From the NCBI GenBank assembly GCA_023678885.1, contig CM042997.1, positions 22,512,064-22,576,063 of the forward strand: a DNA stretch of 64,000 nucleotides, in the 5' to 3' direction. Under the pieces are notes generated by a model, which worked only from the letters and a program-made list of their open reading frames with translations, was not told where the DNA came from and did not search any database. How positions within the stretch are numbered: the first letter of the stretch is position 1; each line of letters starts with the position of its first letter. Below are positions 58,183 through 64,000 of the stretch, piece by piece. The stretch is from Pogostemon cablin. Taxonomy: Eukaryota; Streptophyta; Magnoliopsida; Lamiales; Lamiaceae. The translations under genes were made by a program, and so were the position numbers.

Positions 58183-58703
58183 CTTTGATTCCTATCATTC
58201 TTTAACTTTGACCTCCTCTCATCACTATCGGGGATTACAGTTTCAGTGCGTCCAATTTCACTACAAATTCAACAAGAAAAAAATTAATATAAGAGTATAT
58301 CAAAATAATAGAGTCTAATCAATCAAACCTTTGATTCCTATCATTCTTTAACTTTGACCTCCTCTCATCACTATCGGGGATTACAGTTTCAGTGTGTCCA
58401 ATTTCACTATAATGTCAAAAAGAACAAAAAGTAAATATAAGAGTATAACAACATAAGAGATTCTAATCAATCAAACCTTTGATTCCTATCATTCCTTAAC
58501 TTCGAACCCCTCTCATCACTGTCCAGAACTACAGTTTCATTCTGCCCAATTTCACTACAATTCCAAAAAAGAACAACAAATAAATATAAGAATATAACAA
58601 CATAAGAGATTCAAATCAATCAAACCTATGATTCATATCATACCTTAAGTTTGAATTCCTCTCATCACTATCAGGAATGAACGTCTCAGTCTGACCAATT
58701 TTA
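58183..58703 (-). repeat. tandem exon array: repeat exons 1-4 of the protease gene
   Basis: Exons 58703-58626, 58554-58477, 58406-58329 and 58260-58183, each 78 nt, each bounded by TAG| and |GTTTGATT, spaced 146-149 bp. All start and end in phase 2, so any number keeps the frame. Each encodes 26 residues like SEIG.TET..PDSDER.SKLRNDRNQ. Repeat 5 lies beyond the gypsy insertion at 53086-53160. Confidence 0.85.
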
Positions 58704-59088
58704 CTACAATATAAGAGTACAACAGAAAAGAAACAAATCAAAACAACAAAATAATAACAATGTATCTCATTTAATGAACAAACATGTACCTGTCCTCATT
58801 TACTCTAATAGGACTTCTTTGTCTTTTCATTCTTCTTGCATAAAATCTTGAAGTTTCAGCACCAGAATCCATTGATTTTTGTGCAAGTTTATCATCATAC
58901 AATATAAGAGAATTACATCCATGATCTGTTCCTTGTTGTTTTCTTTTATATCTCACTCTGTTTTGATTTTTCTCCATCAACTTCTCTTGTAAAATTTTAG
59001 AAGTTTTAGAACGAGTTTGAATTATACGTCTATGTTTTCTACGAAACATAGGACCTTGCCCAGTAAGAGCACACCGTTTTCTACCCAT

Positions 59089-59830
59089 TATAAAATTATC
59101 TCAACAAACCTACAACGAAAATCCAAGTAATTAATATACAAAAAATTGTGCATGCAATTAATGAAAGACAATTTAAAAACATGAGTTCTATCTACTTAAC
59201 CTAGTGCAAATTCCTGACTATTTTCCAACTGCTAAAAACAAGGATAACTGATATTATTTAAACAAAAAAAATCATATGAACAAAAGAAAAACAAAATTCC
59301 AGTACATATAAAAACACGACGACATCAAAAATATTGGCTAAAAAAATACATTTACCGTCAAAATTCCAGAACTGAAATTAATACTTTGTAGCACCGATTC
59401 TCAAAAATTAAGGATGGGAAACTGTAGTATAAGTTTAAGATAGAAACAAAAATTAGTAGAAAATACATTACAAAAATGAAAACTCCTTCGGTGATTAACA
59501 AAAACGAACAATACCAAAGGGGCGCGGACGACCAAAGGCAAGAACACGAGAACCGACGTCGAAAAAGAAGCTGCAAACGGAGAAGACGAGAAGAGATTTC
59601 GCCAACCGACGTTGAAAGAAGCGCGCAAACTGAGAACGACGATGAGCAGAATAGAAAGCCCTCTGACGTTTTCTATGTTTTAAAATATCAAACGGTAATG
59701 TGATATGGGCTTGGTTCAAACAGTAACGTGAAATGGGCTGATCCAGATATCCAAAAAATGAAAATGGGCTGAATGGATCAGGTTGTACCATTTTGAAAGA
59801 AAAAGACTGTCCTAGGGAAGTCTTTGCCTA
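59089..59830. other. 5' flank of the protease gene
   Basis: Higher-GC 59480-59690 with GACGTCG/GACGTTG words, likely the leader/promoter side of the minus-strand gene. Open frames there are compositional. Confidence 0.4.
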
Positions 59831-59969
59831 TAAAGTATGTTATATTCGTTAAATGAGAATGGTAAATTTATAACTAATATATACTTTTAAGGTTAGGAAT
59901 CAATGTAATATTTTTTTAAAGGTGTAAAATTTAATATGAAAATGAACGTTAATAAAAAATAATGAAAGG

Positions 59970-60176
59970 TTAAACCTTGTGTGCTCCCGAGGAAGTTACC
60001 GGAGAAGCAACAAAGATGGCAAATGACTTGTTGTATTCCAATTGCTCCTCACTATCGAGTAGCACGCATTTGTACTGACGTCCACTCGATCCCACCAAAT
60101 CTAGCACTATCCTTCGCCCTCGAACCAAATCTGCAAAGATATGTGTTGGGACATGTAGAGTTGATATCTTATACAT
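59970..60176 (-). pseudogene. unrecognised host-gene-like fragment
   Basis: An open minus frame with natural-looking composition: THIFADLVRGRRIVLDLVGS, SGRQYKCVLLDSEEQLEYNK and SFAIFVASPV. Probably one exon of a host gene; I do not recognise the family. No start or splice context was confirmed, and flanks are AT-rich. Confidence 0.4.
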
Positions 60177-60588
60177 TCAAATTCACGCTGCACCCATATA
60201 TATATTACTCCATTTTTATTCAACAATATATACAATGTGTATTTTAATAATTGTATAACTTTTATACATTCAGTTTTTCTATATAAAACTAACAGAAAAT
60301 TCGCTAACAAAAGTGTATAAGATTTTATTTATGAATATGTTATTATTCATCAGAAAAGTCATTTTACTAACATACAATGTGATTCATTTAAATAAATTTA
60401 ATAAGAAAATGTAAAAAAAATATTGACTTACGGTTAAGAAAGTCAAAGAAAATAGATAGTATTTTTATAATATGGCTAAAAATTGTGTCCGGGACACCGT
60501 CCGCCCAAATAATTTTTAATATTAAATGGTATACCCTTAATATAAGGGCGTGTACCATTTTTTTTTTGAAAAAATAAAAATAAATTAA
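60177..60588. other. AT-rich spacer with TATACC-rich fragment
   Basis: 60485-60560 resembles the TATACC-rich element at 33456-33840. Otherwise nothing seen. Confidence 0.4.
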
Positions 60589-60735
60589 ATGTTGGCTCTT
60601 AGTTTTACTCAAGGCAATAGAACAATATAAGGATGAAAAACAAATACAACCATAGTCACGAGCACTTATAAAAACCTAAATTCTATTGTATAACCGGACA
60701 AATACAGAAATGCACATATCTAATACAAAGAGACA
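60589..60735 (+). repeat. direct repeat flanking the MULE region, right copy
   Basis: Matches 37550-37730, same orientation. Confidence 0.85.
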
Positions 60736-61303
60736 ACCATAGCATGAGCTCAAAAAAAGATTAAATTACCGAACATTTAAAAGAAGTTGCTTGATCGTAC
60801 CTATGGTATTGATATTTGGGCATTTGTAGTATTTCCTATACCTCCCATACCAACCGATCTGGTGATTTGAAACACCAGATCTATATTTTTGTGAATTGAA
60901 CTATCCTACGAAGCTCTCTTAGCCAGATTTGAATTTCTTTGCTCTAGAACTGCTTCATCTCACCAAAAACCAGCCCAATCTCTCTCTCTCTGGATTGGAT
61001 TGTTCAGGAGAAAGAAACCTATTGTGTGAGAAATTTAAAATTTCGTCAACCGAATTTGAAGGAATGCTGGGGTCAACCAGTAGAAGCTTTGCAAATCGAG
61101 AAAGAAAATGCGATGGATGCACTTTAGAACTTCTCCTGCAACCCTTCTCTCTCTCTACTTTCCGTGTCTTCATGCAATTGGCTAAACGTGTAGATATCTT
61201 CCTAAGATTGGATGCTCTCAATCATTTAATTTTAACATAAATATTCTCAATTTATTTATAATTAATTATAGTTTTTTAATAATAAAAATGACGGAATGAA
61301 ATA
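60736..61303. other. gene-like but unassigned sequence
   Basis: 60900-61240 has mixed composition and a 100-codon plus-strand open frame (60929-61240) starting at ATG. CT-rich runs and no recognisable domain; it could be a noncoding first exon or debris. Confidence 0.3.
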
Positions 61304-61467
61304 CTCCCTCTGTTAAAGAGTATTATTATTATATGTAAAGTGGGTTGTTGTATTAGAAGGAAGTCGGTCATATTGTGTACTTTTTTACTAAATAAGGAAA
61401 ATTGATACATTTGAATCGGACATCAAAAATAGTAAAATGGATACCTAGAAGCGAATGGAGGGAATAG
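61304..61467. mobile_element. Stowaway-like MITE (family of 3748-3973)
   Basis: CTCCCTCTGTTAAAGAGTAT start; complement of the end CTATTCCCTCCATTCGC. TA at the left; the right TA is less certain. Shares GTATTATTATTATAT and GATACATTTGAA with 62582-62784. Confidence 0.75.
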
Positions 61468-61590
61468 TAATTAACTGTGAGTTTTTTATTGTACTAATAT
61501 TATTGAGCATTAGATACTCCCTGCATCCCGCCAAAAGTTCTCATTTTATTATATTGAGCGTCTTATTTAAAAGTTCTCATTTTTTATTTT

Positions 61591-62422
61591 GGAGACGGTT
61601 ATTTGCACCCCCAAATCTACTAAATGAACCTCGATTACTAAACGTACCCCACTAAAATTAAAAATTACATATATAAATTACTAAATACACCCTCACAGAA
61701 GACAACTTTACCCTTTTAATTAACATACCCAAATTAAAAGAAAAAAATCATTAATCACAAAATAAAAATAAAATAAAATAAAATAAACGTCGATTGGAAC
61801 GGCGTTTTGTGCCGCCGACTGTTCAGAAAACTGATGTGTTCATCCCTTCTATCCATCTTTAAGATTTCATCAATATCAAGTAAATTTAAATTAGGATTAC
61901 TCTATTAAATATCTTTCACTTGAGTTTCAGATTACCAACAAGAACTAGTATTTCTTAAGAAACCAAAAGATTATTTTCTAGATTTAATCAAGAATAAATG
62001 ATCAAAGGTGAAAATATCTACCACGATCATCTCTTTTAAAAAAATATTTATTTATACATGAAACTTAGAAATTCATTATTGATTGTTGAAGTCTGCTGTT
62101 CAGAGGAATTTACAATGGGAAGCAATATCATGTGGTTGATATTGCCACTATGCTTAGTAGTGCTTGGAGCGCGGGCGTTGATTGGATTATCGTAAATGTT
62201 GTGCCCTAAATCTCTTTTTAGCACCTAATTCTTGATTAAAAACGATGGATTACTACATTGGGGTACATTTAAAAACCTGGGGTGTATTTAGAATTTTAAT
62301 TATAATTAATCTTGTTTTATTATTTATAAAAAGGTATTTAAGTCTTTTCACATAATCATTTTTTAAATATATAAATTAATGGGATTCGTTTAGTAGATCC
62401 GGGGGTGCAAATAGACACTCCC
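61591..62422. mobile_element. terminal-inverted-repeat element (family A, member 2), 832 bp
   Basis: Left GGAGACGGTTATTTGCACCC, right complement GGGAGTGTCTATTTGCACCC, both followed by CC..ATCTACTAAA. TTTTATTTT on both sides (61582-61590, 62423-62431), a 9-bp target duplication as in Mutator-like elements. The interior has GC-richer pieces: 61795-61850, and 62114-62190, which contains an ATG frame MGSNIMWLILPLCLVVLGAR ALIGLS-stop resembling a membrane or signal segment, so captured host sequence is likely. Confidence 0.8.
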
Positions 62423-62581
62423 TTTTATTTTTAGTAAAAAAGATCCACCAATATTCATTACATTCCTCTAATACAACTTTTTTATGGATGCACGGGTATT
62501 CGATCCACATCCCTCTAATACAACTATTCAATACACATAGAATAATAATACTCATTAATCCACACGAATGCATAAATAGTA

Positions 62582-62784
62582 CTCCCTCCGTCCGGTTCTA
62601 AGGTATCCATTTACTTTTTGCATGTGGATTAAGGAGTATTATTATTATATGAAAAATTTGTAGTTATATTAGAGGGAAGTGGTGAACTATATTGTGTACT
62701 TTTTTACTAAATAGGAGAAATTGATACATTTGAAGCGGACGCCAAAAATAGTAAAATGAATATCTTAGAAGCAGAGGGAGGGAG
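62582..62784. mobile_element. Stowaway-like MITE (family of 3748-3973)
   Basis: CTCCCTCCGTCCGGTTCTAA start, complement end CTCCCTCCCTCTGCTTCTAA, TA on both sides (62580-62581, 62785-62786). Confidence 0.88.
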
Positions 62785-62786
62785 TA

Positions 62787-63590
62787 ACTTATTATCATTA
62801 ATTCCACAAAAATACAAATTCAATTAATAGAATCAATATGACTGCATTTTGTAATATGCACTCACCTTTGACAAAATATTTTTGAATTATTACAGCAAAC
62901 TTTTCATTCTTTTCTTATTTGTTTGTATGCCGTTTCACCCTTTAAAAATAGGAGTTTTAAGCAAATAACTACTCACAAAATTACATTTTCAAAAATGTGA
63001 AGAGCTAATCAGGGATGGAGTAGTATGCCTTATTGAATTAATAATTTTTAGGAGTAGTGATTCTTTAAACATTAATCTACTACGTGTGAACATTAATATA
63101 AAACGTGCTTTTAAGAAAAAAAAACTGTTGCTTTGTTTTATAAATTGAATCTTGCTCATACTATATGTTAGGTTCAAAAGAATCAAAACAAGACGCACGT
63201 GATGGTTTTATGATGATTTTACAAAGGAGATGTGCAAATTAAAGTAGGAGGAAGAGTATAGACATCTTCCAGTTGTTTTACAAAACCCTTCAAACATTTT
63301 TTATTTATTTATTCCAAAAAAATAAAAAAAACTCAAAAAATAAATATTATTTTATTTAATAATATCAAAAATTATTTTAATTTTAAATTTATTATTTTTT
63401 TCACATACATATATTAATACTTTATATTTTTTTATTATTTAAAAATAAGACAATTTTCTCTTGATTAAATAATATTGATAAAAAAAATAACAAAGATGGA
63501 AAACGTTTTTGGTTTAGGAGGACTATATAGAAAAATGTCCACAATTTTTGAGAATTTTTGTATTGGGTTTAAGTTGATTTATTAAATTTA
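62787..63590. other. AT-rich spacer
   Basis: No feature seen. Confidence 0.4.
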
Positions 63591-63748
63591 GGGGGCGGCT
63601 ATTTGCACCTGAAATTACAATATGTACCCCCAAAAATATATAAATAGACATAATTATCCTTATAAATCCTATATTTGTTCGGTTGCAACAATCGAATAGA
63701 TAAGAATCAGAATTAATCTATCTTATCTGTTCGGCTGCGACAAACGAA

Positions 63749-63784
63749 CAGAATCAGAATTACAATTCTGTAATTCTGATTCTG
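63749..63784. repeat. perfect 16-bp inverted repeat with 4-nt loop
   Basis: CAGAATCAGAATTACA, ATTC, TGTAATTCTGATTCTG. Outer arms CTGTTCGGCTGCGAC and GTGGCGACCGAACAG extend it imperfectly. Confidence 0.9.
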
Positions 63785-63824
63785 TCACAGTGGCGACCGA
63801 ACAGAATCATCCTCCCAATTTTTC

Positions 63825-64000
63825 GACCTTTCCCGGCCCTTTTTCGGTCACCTGATTCTCGTTGTATTTTTCGAAGAAGCCGATCAAGTTGGTAACCGCC
63901 AGAATGATCTCACTTTCTTGATCTTCTTCACATCTCCATCATGCGTATAGTTCTGAATTGCAAACGCGCTGATCATCGCCCCCGGCTTCCCGAAGGCGGC
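63825..64000 (-). pseudogene. unrecognised captured gene fragment
   Basis: Two minus frames read like real protein: AAFGKPGAMISAFAIQNYTH then DGDVKKIKK, and after a frame change EIILAVTNLIGFFEKYNENQ, VTEKGPGKVEKLGG, stop (about 63825). Codon use and composition differ from the AT-rich surroundings. It looks like the last exon or exons of a host gene carried in a Pack-type element, with one frameshift near 63905. I do not recognise the family. Confidence 0.5.

Larger units (their letters stand above)
48917..59088 (-). pseudogene. Ulp1/C48-type SUMO protease-like gene of the MULE
   Basis: C48 proteases cleave SUMO-type conjugates. Exon 1 (59088-58790) starts with ATG and encodes a basic N-terminus MGRKRCALTGQGPMFRRKHR. 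Then five repeat exons (58703 to 53086). Next, 52135-51772 reads TVDNYQSFCVTPDDVYDV and LPRNDGMDVAMFT (separate frames), then 51752-51480, an acidic coiled-coil part (51335-50775), 50708-50490 (SMKRNCQIYDTIFSAWILEV), 50426-50310, 50092-49955 and 49872-49690, and last 49183-48917. Catalytic residues: His in LEHHFNVVVINL, Asp in IQYLDN, Cys in DNDCGIYVMHH. Introns at 50309 and 49954 keep phase 0. Damage: frameshifts near 52083 and 51770 and TAA at 49852-49854. A hAT-like element (52137-52512) and a gypsy element interrupt it. Exon joins are inferred. Confidence 0.85.
37735..59830. mobile_element. composite Mutator-like element with transposase and Ulp1-type protease genes
   Basis: Two convergent intron-containing genes: a FAR1/FHY3-type MULE transposase on the plus strand (38112-47875) and a Ulp1/C48-like gene on the minus strand (59088-48917). 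MULEs carrying a Ulp1-like protease gene are a known plant group (Kaonashi-type). Noncoding parts share one-strand AGAGTAACC motifs. Two LTR elements (38526-45325 and 53204-58150) are later insertions; without them the element is about 10.3 kb. I could not find convincing terminal inverted repeats or a target duplication, and the outer limits are set only by the gene ends and the flanking direct repeats. Confidence 0.7.
63591..64000. mobile_element. terminal-inverted-repeat element (family A, member 3), cut by window end
   Basis: Starts GGGGGCGGCTATTTGCACCT with ATGTACCCCCA following, the family A terminus. The other end lies outside the window. Contains palindromes (63680-63800) and a gene-like minus-strand stretch (63820-64000). 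Confidence 0.65.

Noticed and set aside
59476..59703. Arg/Glu-rich 75-codon frame
   Set aside because: Opposite frames are also open and the sequence is the likely leader of the minus-strand protease gene; no start context or domain.
1..64000. tRNA or rRNA genes
   Set aside because: TGGTATCAGAGC occurs only as retrotransposon primer sites; no cloverleaf or rRNA sequence was recognised.

Overview
This is nuclear DNA from a flowering plant, most likely a eudicot. It is AT-rich and has GT-AG introns, plant transposable elements of nearly every class, a nuclear copy of plastid rpoB, and fragments of plant gene families (NRAMP, CBSX3, 3-methyladenine DNA glycosylase). I see no intact single-copy host gene. 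The window is a transposon-dominated intergenic block with gene debris. Nothing bacterial, no CRISPR array and no rRNA or tRNA gene were seen.

Layout. 1-4.7 kb: AT-rich DNA with G/C-rich homopurine-type tracts and two Stowaway-like MITEs, one nested in the other. 4.8-7.06 kb: a Helitron with the C-terminal part of a Pif1-type helicase and a classic 3' hairpin plus CTAG end. 7.5-9.1 kb: an NRAMP exon fragment and one copy of a kelch-like gene (minus strand). 9.7-17.9 kb: a complete but decayed Copia element with about 1.38-kb LTRs, a CTTCG target duplication and a tRNA-Met primer site. It sits in an older LTR-element remnant with GC-rich repeats (18.2-18.6 kb). 19.5-23.3 kb: a second decayed Copia with a 222-bp 3' LTR. 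24.6-25.06 kb: an array of AGTAACC-type motifs. 25.1-26.0 kb: a terminal-inverted-repeat element. 26.3-26.9 kb: a broken 3-methyladenine DNA glycosylase. 27.8-29.2 kb: the second kelch-like copy, next to the rpoB insert. 30.4-37.3 kb: MITEs, two minus-strand Helitron 3' ends, a CBSX3 fragment and a telomere-like-motif tandem array.

37.7-59.8 kb is the most interesting part. It is one large Mutator-like element carrying two convergent multi-exon genes: a FAR1/FHY3-type MULE transposase (plus strand) and a Ulp1/C48 SUMO-protease-like protein (minus strand). Two young LTR retrotransposons sit in its introns. One (38.5-45.3 kb) has 1978-bp LTRs and an unrecognised 347-residue ORF. The other (53.2-58.15 kb) is a gag-only Ty3/gypsy derivative with 1761-bp LTRs and an ATATC target duplication. 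The protease gene has a tandem array of five 75-78-nt phase-2 exons. A short AAAGAGTAACC-like motif recurs on one strand through the introns and spacers of both genes. The transposase is visibly inactivated.

60-64 kb: further MITEs and two members of the same terminal-inverted-repeat family seen at 25 kb. The last is cut by the window end and carries a gene-like fragment and a perfect 16-bp palindrome.

All calls rest on reading the sequence and on remembered family motifs; no database search was run. Coordinates of ancient elements are approximate.
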